Origin: an uncultured Clostridia bacterium
GTDB taxonomy: Bacteria; Bacillota; Clostridia; TANB77; CAG-508
Direction: 5' to 3'
NCBI GenBank assembly: GCA_944393505.1
Contig: CALYAK010000011.1
Location: 1-54,531, forward strand
DNA length: 54,531 bases
The notes under the pieces were generated by a model. That model made no database searches and was not told the origin of the DNA. It saw only the letters and a list, made by a program, of their open reading frames with translations. How positions within the stretch are numbered: the first letter of the stretch is position 1; every line of letters begins with the position of its first letter. Of the stretch, positions 19,112-26,780 are shown in pieces. The position numbers were made by a program, and so were the translations under genes.

Positions 19112-19606
19112 ATGGAGAAAATAGGTTTTACAATAGGAAAATTTGCTCCTTTTCATAAGGGACATGAATACTTAATTGAAACAGCTTTGAAACAAACAGA
19201 TAAAGTTTATGTAATTGTTAATGATGCACAAGAAATAAATACGCCAATCGAAACAAGAGCAAAATGGATCAAAGATCAATATCCGCAAGTAGAAATTATT
19301 TATGGTTACCATCCTCCAAAGCAATATGGAATGGACGATAAAAGTGTTGCAATCCAAATAGAATATTTAAAAGAACTAACCAAAGGGATTCATCCAACTC
19401 ACTTTTTTAGTAGTGAACCATATGGAGCGAAAGTTTCAGAATATATGCAAGTAGAAGATTGTCGTGTTGATCCACAAAGAAAAAATGTTCCAATTAGTGC
19501 GACAATGATTCGACAAGATCTAGAGAAAAACAAAAAATATATCAATGAAGAAGTCTATCAAGAAATCAAAGATCAATTTCAAAAGAAGAAGGGAGAACAA
19601 GAATGA
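19112..19606 (+). CDS. NadR-like nicotinamide-nucleotide adenylyltransferase
   Basis: A nucleotidylyltransferase-fold protein of about 164 residues. GKFAPFHKGHEYLI carries the HxGH nucleotide-binding motif (FHKGH) and VPISATMIR is the ISxTxxR motif near the C-terminus. The pattern is that of the NadR/NMN adenylyltransferase subgroup, which joins NMN and ATP to NAD, without the NadR helix-turn-helix or kinase domain. A related cytidylyltransferase role is possible. I favour ATG 19112 over GTG 19103, because AGGTG at 19101-19105 would serve as its ribosome site. The next gene overlaps its stop (ATGA). Confidence 0.75.
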   Translation: MEKIGFTIGKFAPFHKGHEYLIETALKQTDKVYVIVNDAQEINTPIETRAKWIKDQYPQVEIIYGYHPPKQYGMDDKSVAIQIEYLKELTKGIHPTHFFSSEPYGAKVSEYMQVEDCRVDPQRKNVPISATMIRQDLEKNKKYINEEVYQEIKDQFQKKKGEQE

Positions 19607-19914
19607 AAAGAAAAACAAAAATTATCCTAATTGTTTCGATTATTATCTTTCTTATCCTCTTTGCGTTTGTTAGTAGAAGAATTGATACAGCAAGAATCGA
19701 ACAAGGAAAGATGCCAATCTTTTGCACGAAAATGGCAGATGTTGGAGATGGTGGAAGTGAGATCTATATTGGACTTGGATACAAAGTAATTAAATATGAT
19801 AAATCCAATGGATTTCAAAAAATCGAAATTGGAGGATGGAATTTAGAATATGATCCTAATTTAGGAGAGGATCTAGAGCAAGATTCAGAAAATATGAATG
19901 AGATAACCGAATAA
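19603..19914 (+). CDS. small single-pass membrane protein
   Basis: 103 residues with an N-terminal basic stretch and one hydrophobic segment (IILIVSIIIFLILFAFV), then a short outside domain containing GGSEIYIGLGYKVIKYDKS and an acidic tail. No Cys follows the segment, so it is not an obvious lipoprotein. I do not recognise a named family. Its ATG overlaps the stop of the NadR-like gene (ATGA at 19603-19606), so the two are probably translated together. Confidence 0.6.
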   Translation: MKRKTKIILIVSIIIFLILFAFVSRRIDTARIEQGKMPIFCTKMADVGDGGSEIYIGLGYKVIKYDKSNGFQKIEIGGWNLEYDPNLGEDLEQDSENMNEITE

Positions 19915-19975
19915 AAATGTATAAAGCATTCAAACTTGGAAAGAATAGATAAAAAAGAAACAAAGGAGTGTATCT

Positions 19976-20413
19976 ATGGAAAATCTATTAACCGATTTGA
20001 ATGCTTTTTTAAGCGATTTAAATGTATTTTATCGAAAATTACAAAATTATCATTGGAACGTGAAGGGAAAGTATTTCTTTGTTGTTCATGCAAAGCTTGA
20101 AGAATATTATGAAGAAGTAAATGAACAAATTGATGAAATGGCAGAACATATTTTAGCATTAGGAGGACAACCTTTGGGAACTTTGCAAGACTATTTAAAT
20201 ACAACCAAAATTACAGAAGCGAAGAATGAAAAGATTGAATATGTTCGTGTTTTTGAAGAATTAATTCAAGATTATTCTAAGTTACTTCAAGATGCAATTC
20301 AAATTAAGAAAGATGCTGATGCGATCGAAGAACATAAAACATCAACTTTCATGGACGATATAATTGGAAGTTATTCGAAAAACATATGGATGTTAAAACA
20401 AAGTATGGAATAA
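19976..20413 (+). CDS. dps: Dps-family ferritin-like protein
   Basis: A 145-residue four-helix protein that would form a dodecameric iron-storage and DNA-protecting shell. The ferroxidase motif NYHWNVKGKYFF (about residues 23-34) is followed by LEEYYEEVNEQIDEMAEHI (about residues 42-60), which carries the paired Asp and Glu metal ligands. It has a strong AAAGGAG ribosome site (19962-19968). The following EAL gene starts 12 bases after its stop. Confidence 0.9.
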   Translation: MENLLTDLNAFLSDLNVFYRKLQNYHWNVKGKYFFVVHAKLEEYYEEVNEQIDEMAEHILALGGQPLGTLQDYLNTTKITEAKNEKIEYVRVFEELIQDYSKLLQDAIQIKKDADAIEEHKTSTFMDDIIGSYSKNIWMLKQSME

Positions 20414-20424
20414 AAGGAAAGTAT

Positions 20425-21201
20425 ATGGATGACCTAATTAAGGCAATTCGAAAAAACGAATTTCAAATATATTTACAACCGAAGTTTGACACAAGGACGG
20501 AGAAAATAGTAGGAGCTGAAGCTTTGATTCGAAAACAAATCAAAAATAGAATGATTTTGCCAAATGAATTTATTCCACTTTATGAAGAAACCGGTTGGAT
20601 TACAATTTTAGACATGTACGTGTTGAGAGAAGTATGTAAGCTACAAAAAAAGTGGAAGGAAGCAAACCTTCCACTTTTTCCAATTTCCATAAATGAATCA
20701 AGACATCACTTAAAAAATCCAAATCATGTGAAGGAATTAGAAGAAATTTTAAGGCAAGAAGAAGCAAATCCAAGACTGATTGAGTTGGAAATGACAGAAA
20801 CCACTGTGGTAGAAGACATTGAAGTCGCCAAAAAAGCAGCGGAAGCAGTGAAAAAAATAGGTTTTCTTGTATCGATGGATGACTTTGGAACTGGTTATTC
20901 GGCTTTTAATGTTTTAAAAGATATTGAAATCGACATTTTAAAAATTGATAAAACTTTTTTTGATGAGTTGGAAAAAAACAAAAGAGCCCAAATCATTGTT
21001 GAATCGATCGTAAAAATGTGCAAACGTTTAAAAACAAAAACTGTGGCAGAAGGAATTGAGACAAAAGAACAAGTTGATTTTTTGAAGAGAATTCACTGTG
21101 ATATCATTCAAGGTTACTATTTTTCAAAGCCACTATCCATTAAAGAGTTTGAAGATAAATATTTAAAAATTGATCCAGAAATAGAGTTGCAAAAAGAATG
21201 A
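20425..21201 (+). CDS. EAL-domain cyclic-di-GMP phosphodiesterase
   Basis: A free-standing EAL domain of about 258 residues, cytoplasmic, predicted to hydrolyse c-di-GMP to pGpG. All main catalytic and metal positions are visible: AEALIRK (the EAL motif), INESRHH (Asn), LEMTET (Glu), DDFGTGYS (Asp-Asp), LKIDKTF (Lys) and AEGIETKEQ (Glu, Gln). I prefer ATG 20425, which follows AAAGGAAAG after the Dps stop, over an in-frame ATG at 20386 inside dps. A GGDEF protein is encoded about 2 kb downstream on the other strand. Confidence 0.9.
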   Translation: MDDLIKAIRKNEFQIYLQPKFDTRTEKIVGAEALIRKQIKNRMILPNEFIPLYEETGWITILDMYVLREVCKLQKKWKEANLPLFPISINESRHHLKNPNHVKELEEILRQEEANPRLIELEMTETTVVEDIEVAKKAAEAVKKIGFLVSMDDFGTGYSAFNVLKDIEIDILKIDKTFFDELEKNKRAQIIVESIVKMCKRLKTKTVAEGIETKEQVDFLKRIHCDIIQGYYFSKPLSIKEFEDKYLKIDPEIELQKE

Positions 21202-21251
21202 AATAGGAATAAGATAAAAGAAAAAAACACAAAAGAAGGAGGAAAAGCAAA

Positions 21252-22034
21252 ATGAATACGCAAGTCTTATTAGGACTATTCATCCCATTTGCCGGAACGG
21301 TATTAGGTAGTGGAATGGTTTTCTTTCTGGGAAAAGAAATGAAAAGTCAACTACAAAAACTTTTGTTAGGCTTTGCTTCCGGAGTTATGATTGCAGCATC
21401 TGTTTGGTCTTTGTTAATCCCCGCGATTGATATGGCAGAAGAACAAGGAAAAGTGGGATGGATCGCACCAGCGATTGGTTTTTTACTCGGTATGCTATTT
21501 TTACTAGTTCTTGATAGTATCATTCCCCATATGCATTTGGATAAAGAAAAGCCAGAAGGTGTAAAAGCAAAATTAAAGAAAACAACGATGTTAGTATTGG
21601 CTGTAACATTACACAATATTCCAGAAGGAATGGCTGTCGGAGTTGTGTTTGCAGGAATGATGGTGGGAAATACCAGTATTACAATGGCAGGGGCTCTTGC
21701 TTTAGCAATTGGTATTGCTATTCAAAATTTCCCAGAAGGTGCCATTATTTCAATGCCTTTAAAAAGTGAAGGAGTTTCCAAAACAAGAGCCTTTCTTTAT
21801 GGTGCTTTATCTGGTATTGTAGAACCAATTGGAGCACTTTTAACTATTTTATTAACCAATTTAGTTGTTCCAATTCTTCCGTATCTGTTAGCTTTTGCAG
21901 CAGGTGCCATGATCTATGTAGTCGTAGAAGAGTTAATACCAGAATCACAGATGGGAGAACATTCGAACATTGGAACAATTGGTGTAGCAATTGGATTTGT
22001 GGTTATGATGATCTTAGACGTAGCGTTAGGATAA
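21252..22034 (+). CDS. ZIP-family zinc/metal transporter
   Basis: A 260-residue membrane protein with eight predicted helices. The metal-binding helices are diagnostic: LHNIPEGMAVGV (helix IV, HNxPEG) and IAIQNFPEGAIISMPL (helix V, with Asn replacing the usual His in QNFPEG). A His-containing HMHLDKEK loop follows helix III. It resembles the GufA/ZupT branch of bacterial ZIP transporters, which import zinc and sometimes iron or manganese. It has its own AGAAGGAGG ribosome site and is closed by a terminator at 22048-22077. Confidence 0.88.
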   Translation: MNTQVLLGLFIPFAGTVLGSGMVFFLGKEMKSQLQKLLLGFASGVMIAASVWSLLIPAIDMAEEQGKVGWIAPAIGFLLGMLFLLVLDSIIPHMHLDKEKPEGVKAKLKKTTMLVLAVTLHNIPEGMAVGVVFAGMMVGNTSITMAGALALAIGIAIQNFPEGAIISMPLKSEGVSKTRAFLYGALSGIVEPIGALLTILLTNLVVPILPYLLAFAAGAMIYVVVEELIPESQMGEHSNIGTIGVAIGFVVMMILDVALG

Positions 22035-22047
22035 AAGAAAAATCAAA

Positions 22048-22077
22048 GACAGTAATGAATCGATTACTGTCTTTTGT
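22048..22077 (+). terminator. intrinsic terminator of the ZIP gene
   Basis: GACAGTAAT (22048-22056) and ATTACTGTC (22063-22071) form a perfect nine-base stem with a six-base loop, followed by TTTTGTT. Confidence 0.82.
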
Positions 22078-22160
22078 TATGAAACGGAAACAAGAAAAAA
22101 ACAAGAAACAAAAAGAAAATAGGGCATATAATGAAGTAAAAGAATTTAGGAGGAAGGTTA

Positions 22161-23054
22161 ATGATGCAAAATGCTATTCGAAACTCATTAGAGCTACATA
22201 TTTTCTTTGCAAGAATCATGAAAGAACATTCACTCTTCTTACAAGCAGGATTTCAACCAATAAGCAATGATTTCATTTGTGAAGCACAATGGTACAAAGG
22301 AGAATTTGAAAGGCTTTTGTTAGATACGGTTCGATTCAGTAATCATGTACTTCGTTCTGCTGTCATCAATTCAGGGGAGATTGTAACTTCCTATACCTAT
22401 GGAGCTGAAAAAAAGACAGCAGCATTTACAGGAATTTTGATTGACAAAAGTATTACCTTACAAGAATTAAGACTGCAACCAGGAGATAGTAATCAAATAG
22501 ATCCGATCTTAATGGAGTATGTTCATGAATTGAATAGGAGAGCTTTATCCCTATTAGATGGATTAATTGATTTGAAAGAAAGAATTCTAAGAGAAGTATT
22601 AGCCTGCAGGTTATTTACGGCAAATTATCCACTTTTATTAGAACATATTATTCGAGAAGCAAAACGATATCGAAGATCCATCGAAATGATTGAAAATGGC
22701 CAAAACATAGAAGAAAATGAAAAGGAAACAGAGCTATTTTGGAATCAAATCATGATGGAACATGCTTTATTTATACGAGGACTATTGGATCCAACTGAAG
22801 AAACATTAATTAGCACAGCAGATACATTTGCGAAAGAATATGAAAATCTATTAAAAGAAGCTCAAAGTGCAACAGATCAAACGATTCAATCGCTTACCAA
22901 TCAAACCATCGAAGAGACAACAAAATATCGTGATTTTAAAAAGGCTGGAACGGAAGGAATTACACAATGTAAAATACGATCCATCATTCTACCACTTTTA
23001 GCAGATCATGTACTAAGAGAAGCAAATCATTATCTAAGAATTTTAAAAGAATAA
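22161..23054 (+). CDS. DUF2935-like helical metal-binding protein
   Basis: About 297 residues forming two similar four-helix units. Each begins with a His/Glu-rich helix: LELHIFFARIMKEHSLFL near the start and WNQIMMEHALFIRGLLD around residues 194-210. HIIREAKRYRR and LADHVLREANHYLRIL end the units. The HxxxxxxxxEH pattern repeated in both halves is typical of the clostridial DUF2935 family, which has a ferritin-like fold with unknown role. The start is at ATG ATG (22161/22164) after a strong AGGAGGAAGG. It stands alone between terminators. Confidence 0.65.
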   Translation: MMQNAIRNSLELHIFFARIMKEHSLFLQAGFQPISNDFICEAQWYKGEFERLLLDTVRFSNHVLRSAVINSGEIVTSYTYGAEKKTAAFTGILIDKSITLQELRLQPGDSNQIDPILMEYVHELNRRALSLLDGLIDLKERILREVLACRLFTANYPLLLEHIIREAKRYRRSIEMIENGQNIEENEKETELFWNQIMMEHALFIRGLLDPTEETLISTADTFAKEYENLLKEAQSATDQTIQSLTNQTIEETTKYRDFKKAGTEGITQCKIRSIILPLLADHVLREANHYLRILKE

Positions 23055-23056
23055 CC

Positions 23057-23088
23057 AAAAAAGTAGACCAGACGAAACGTCTGGTCTA
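23057..23088 (-). terminator. terminator of the GGDEF gene
   Basis: An 11-base perfect stem TAGACCAGACG (23064-23074) and CGTCTGGTCTA (23078-23088) with an AAA loop. On the minus strand it is followed by CTTTTTT. It separates the convergent DUF2935-like and GGDEF genes. Confidence 0.8.
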
Positions 23089-23103
23089 TGCACATTCCTC
23101 CAT

Positions 23104-24222
23104 TCACTTTTCTGGATTTTTTGGGTTAGTTAAGTTGCGTGTTTGCTTCCGCTTATTCTTCCAATAGTACAGATCTTGATCTGCGATTTTGATAACATCT
23201 GAGATATCTTGATAACCGGGTTCACAATGTGCGCTACCCATTGAAATATAGGGAAAACGAGGCTCCAATTTACGTGCTTCTTCAATCTTCTCAATGAAAC
23301 GGTGTTGTAGTTCTTCTGCAGAGTTATAGTCGGTTAAGATAACGCAAAACTCATCTCCACCAATTCGATAACACTTACCATGATTTCCATAAACTTCTTT
23401 AATGATGCTTCCAAACATACTGAGAATCGTGTCTCCAAAATGATGGCTAAAAGTATCATTAATAGACTTAAAACAATCGACATCAAATAAAAGAATGGTT
23501 ACTGGAAAAGAAATATGTTCCAAATAAAGTTTGTAGCTCCGTTGGTTTAACAATTGTGTGAGATAATCGATATACATCGTGATTTCGTTATAATAAATAT
23601 AAACGAAGACGGATGCCATTCCAATCGTTAACCAAGTCGTTTTTAAATTAGGATATGCAAACTGGATAGACATTCCTATAATGATGAAGGATACAATCAA
23701 CAGGATAATGATTCCATTTTTGTTTTGATAATATTTGCTAAACAAAAATAGTTTTTGGAAAAAGTAAATCGAAGTTAAAGCAAAGGTAAGCAAAAAGAGG
23801 TTGTAAAAATCTCCGTAATGGAAATAGCCTGCATCATCTACTAGAAAAACAAAGCCATAATTCATCGATAGGAATTCGAAGATGGTATGAACAACGAGTA
23901 AGATAATAGGAAAGATGTCAAAAACTATTTTTGACTTTTTGGAGATCGAAAAAATCATTTGAGCATAGATGACAAAAAAAGTAGGAGTAATCGACAATTC
24001 CAAAAATTTTACAAACTTATGTAAAGTAATAATATCTTCTCGAGCCACTCCATTCATACAAATGCTTAACCATTCACAAAAGGTTGCTATTCCAAGTAAG
24101 AAATAAATGATGATAAATACTTTCCGCTTGTTTTTTAGCATATTTTTGTTGCAAAAGATAATGCTTAACATTAGAACGAGAAGTGATAGAGTCATATAAA
24201 TTGTGCAATAGTAATAACTCAT
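23104..24222 (-). CDS. membrane diguanylate cyclase (GGDEF)
   Basis: 372 residues. Seven or so hydrophobic segments fill residues 1-210, a 7TM-like sensor. A GGDEF domain follows: YLTQLLNQRSY, LLFDVDCFKSINDTFSHHFGD, the active-site RIGGDEFCVIL, and ISMGSAHCEPG. The signature is intact, so it should make c-di-GMP from two GTP at the membrane. The product-inhibition RxxD site is not clear. It is one of few minus-strand genes. It uses CGG as plain arginine three times (codons ending at 24124, 23539 and 23149), unlike the + strand genes around it. Confidence 0.9.
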   Translation of the reverse strand: MSYYYCTIYMTLSLLVLMLSIIFCNKNMLKNKRKVFIIIYFLLGIATFCEWLSICMNGVAREDIITLHKFVKFLELSITPTFFVIYAQMIFSISKKSKIVFDIFPIILLVVHTIFEFLSMNYGFVFLVDDAGYFHYGDFYNLFLLTFALTSIYFFQKLFLFSKYYQNKNGIIILLIVSFIIIGMSIQFAYPNLKTTWLTIGMASVFVYIYYNEITMYIDYLTQLLNQRSYKLYLEHISFPVTILLFDVDCFKSINDTFSHHFGDTILSMFGSIIKEVYGNHGKCYRIGGDEFCVILTDYNSAEELQHRFIEKIEEARKLEPRFPYISMGSAHCEPGYQDISDVIKIADQDLYYWKNKRKQTRNLTNPKNPEK

Positions 24223-24268
24223 TGGGTTTCCTCCATTTCATAAAACCTTAATCAGTGAATTACTTATA

Positions 24269-24274
24269 ATTATA
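24269..24274 (-). promoter_or_regulatory. -10 box of the GGDEF gene
   Basis: On the minus strand TATAAT lies about 50 bases upstream of the start. A GAGACA hexamer sits 17 bases further upstream as a weak -35. Confidence 0.4.
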
Positions 24275-24484
24275 TGCAATTGAGAATGTGCTGTCTCCAA
24301 AATATATGGATTTTATGTAATCCATTATAACAAATTTTTCCCTAGAAATCAATGCCTGAAGGAAAGAGAAAAAGCAAAAGAAGCAATACTTTAAGATAAA
24401 AATATTGCTTTTAAATTGCATTTAACTTTTCACTTGACGTTTTTTCTATGCAAAAGTAAATGCTTTTTCTTTTGCAAAACATTC

Positions 24485-24513
24485 TTGACAAATCGAAAAT
24501 TGCGTATTAAAAT
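24485..24513 (+). promoter_or_regulatory. promoter of the MarR-exporter operon
   Basis: TTGACA at 24485-24490, a 17-base spacer, and TAAAAT at 24508-24513. Upstream, TGCAAAAG and CTTTTGCA around 24450-24480 form a loose inverted repeat of unknown meaning. The rest of 24223-24480 shows nothing else I can support. Confidence 0.72.
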
Positions 24514-24515
24514 AG

Positions 24516-24531
24516 TTAGGTCGCGAACTAA
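24516..24531 (+). promoter_or_regulatory. candidate MarR operator
   Basis: Near-perfect 16-base palindrome TTAGGTCGCGAACTAA (14 of 16 symmetric positions), placed at the expected transcription start just after the -10 box and before the MarR gene. Autorepression by the encoded MarR protein is inferred from the position and palindrome. Confidence 0.6.
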
Positions 24532-24545
24532 AAGGAGGAGTAATT

Positions 24546-24974
24546 TTGGAAAAATATGAAATTGGAAAATACATTCACATTGTTTCCAGACAGATTAAAC
24601 GAAATATGGATGAGACACTGAACGATTACCATGTAACAGGTGTACAATCTAGAATCATACAATATATCTATAAAAAATCAAAAGAACAAGAGGTTTTTGC
24701 TAAAGATATTGAAGAAGAATTTAATATGAGGAAAGCAACCATTGCTGGAATCATTCAATTAATGGAAGCTAATGGACTAATTGAAAGGGAAGCAAAAGAA
24801 GAAGATTCTCGATTAAAAAGAATTCAATTAACGCCAAAAGCGTTAGAAATTGAAAAAGTGATTGAGGAACAAATTAACTGTGTTGAAAAAAAGCTAATTA
24901 ATGGTATGAAAAAAGAAGAACAAGAATTGTTCTTGCAATTCTTAAAAAAAGCATCCAATAACTTATGCCACTAA
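24546..24974 (+). CDS. MarR-family transcriptional repressor
   Basis: A 142-residue winged-helix repressor. The DNA-binding region runs from about VTGVQSRIIQYIYKKSKEQ through DIEEEFNMRKATIAGIIQLM (recognition helix) to the wing LIEREAKEEDSRLKRIQLT, which carries the DSR residues usual in MarR proteins. The start is TTG 24546 after AGGAGGAG (24533-24540). It leads an operon with two ABC exporter half-transporters and probably derepresses them when it binds a toxic compound. A palindrome lies between promoter and start. Confidence 0.9.
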   Translation: MEKYEIGKYIHIVSRQIKRNMDETLNDYHVTGVQSRIIQYIYKKSKEQEVFAKDIEEEFNMRKATIAGIIQLMEANGLIEREAKEEDSRLKRIQLTPKALEIEKVIEEQINCVEKKLINGMKKEEQELFLQFLKKASNNLCH

Positions 24975-25021
24975 ATATTTCAATAAGCTTAGGGAAATTT
25001 AGAAAAAGAAAGGAGAAAAAA

Positions 25022-26780
25022 ATGTTAAAAAAATTAGCAAGCTATGTAAAAGAATATAAAAGAGATGCCATCTTAACCCCTCTTTTTGTGATTTCAGAAG
25101 TTGTGATGGAGGTTATTATTCCTGTATTAATGGCAAATATCATTGATATTGGAATTAAAAATGGAGATGTTCACTACATCTTAGAGATGGGTGTATTGCT
25201 TATCATTTCAGCTATTTTATCGTTGACTTTTGGAATGCTATCCGGAAGATTTGCAGCAAAAGCATCAGCAGGCTATGCAAAAAATTTAAGAAAAGCAATG
25301 TTCCATAAAGTACAAGATTACTCTTTTGAGAACATTGATAAATTTTCTACTTCTAGCTTAGTAACGCGTATGACGACAGATGTTACCAACGTACAAATGG
25401 CTTTTCAAATGATTATCCGAATTCTGGTAAGAGGCCCAATTATGATGATTTTTGCACTTTTAATGGTAATGTCCATTAGCACGAAATTATCAGCAATTTT
25501 CTTTGTAGCCATTCCAATTTTAGGAGCCATTCTATTCTATATTGCGATTAAAGCACATCCGAATTTTGAAAGAGTCTTCAAAAAATATGATCATTTGAAC
25601 CGAGTCGTACAAGAAAATGTATCAGCAATTCGAGTTGTAAAAGCATATGTTCGAGAGTCTTTTGAAGAAAAGAAATTTAAAGAAGTAAATGATGAAGTAT
25701 ATGAGAACTTCAAAAAAGCAGAAAAAATCGTTGCTTTTAATGGACCAGTCATGCAATTTACCATTTATACTTGTATCTTATTAATTTCTTGGGTTGGAAC
25801 GCAATTAATTGTTGGTGGAGAAATGCGGAACCGGTCAATTATCGAGTATTATTACATATGCATGGCAAATCCTTGCAAGTTTAATGATGCTTTCGTTTGT
25901 ATTTGTTATGATCATTATGGCGCAATCATCAGCAGAAAGAATTATTGAGGTAATTGAAGAAGAACCAACCATCAAGAATAAAGAAACACCAATTCAAGAA
26001 GTAAAAGATGGTTCGATTCAGTTTAAAAATGTTAGCTTTTTATACAGTGATGAAAAAATAGCAGATAAATATGCATTGCGTAACATCAATTTGGATATTA
26101 AAGCAGGAGAGACCATTGGGATTATTGGAGGAACAGGAAGTTCCAAATCAACCTTAGTTCAATTAATTCCAAGACTTTATGATGCTACCAAAGGAAGCAT
26201 TAAAGTAGGAGGAATCGATGTAAAAGATTACGATATTCATGTCTTACGAGATGCAGTGGCAATGGTGTTACAAAAAAATGTATTATTCTCAGGAACCATT
26301 GCGGAAAACTTAAGATGGGGTAACAAAGAAGCTGATCAAGAAGAACTAGAAGAAGCTTGTAAATTAGCACAGGCAGATGGCTTTATCAAAGAATTCCCAA
26401 GCAAATATGAAACTGTATTAGATCAGGGTGGTACTAATGTTTCAGGAGGACAAAAACAAAGAATTTGTATTGCAAGAGCTATCTTAAAGAAACCAAAAAT
26501 ATTAATTCTAGATGATTCAACAAGTGCTGTTGATACCAAGACAGATGCATTAATTCGAAAAGCTTTCCGAGAAGAAATTCCGAATACAACCAAAATCATT
26601 ATTGCACAAAGAGTTTCTTCTGTCGAAGATGCAGACCGAATTGTCGTATTAAATGATGGAAAAATTGATGGAATCGGTACTTCAGAAGAACTATTAAAAA
26701 CGAATTCCATTTATCGAGAAGTCTATGAATCGCAAATGAAAGGAGGAGATGAAGATGACAATGCAAAAAACGAAAGGTAA
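25022..26780 (+). CDS. ABC exporter half-transporter A, with one +1 frameshift at CGG
   Basis: A fused membrane-ATPase subunit, about 585 residues after skipping base 25826. Six membrane helices lie in residues 1-300. The ATPase has Walker A GGTGSSKST (unusual: Lys kept, Ser for the second Gly), the signature NVSGGQKQR and Walker B ILILDDSTSAVD. An Asp replaces the catalytic Glu, typical of the degenerate partner in heterodimeric exporters. Zero frame reads GGEM-CGG and then runs to a stop at 25948. Dropping the C gives GGEMGTGQLSSIITYAWQ, which matches the family's sixth-helix entry. ATG 25022 has AAAGGAG upstream. It pairs with the next gene. Confidence 0.85.
25826..25828 (+). other. +1 frameshift site: ATG CGG to ATG GGA
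   Basis: The zero-frame codon after ATG is CGG. Omitting the C makes the next codon GGA and restores the frame of the ABC exporter subunit (frame of 25809-26780). A second CGG (25832) exists in the unshifted frame but becomes ACC GGT once the first shift has occurred, and MGTG fits the family better than MRNG. Confidence 0.8.

Noticed and set aside
22055-22270. A 71-codon open frame after the ZIP gene
   Set aside because: It begins within the ZIP terminator, overlaps the well-started DUF2935-like gene in another frame, and has lysine-rich composition typical of chance frames in AT-rich DNA.
23149-23151. Twelfth shift site near the 3' end of the GGDEF gene (AAG CGG to AAG GGA)
   Set aside because: A shift would give LYYWKNKGSK, with Gly at the usual place, so it is tempting. 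But the same gene reads CGG as arginine at two earlier sites where a shift would destroy it, so I do not count it.
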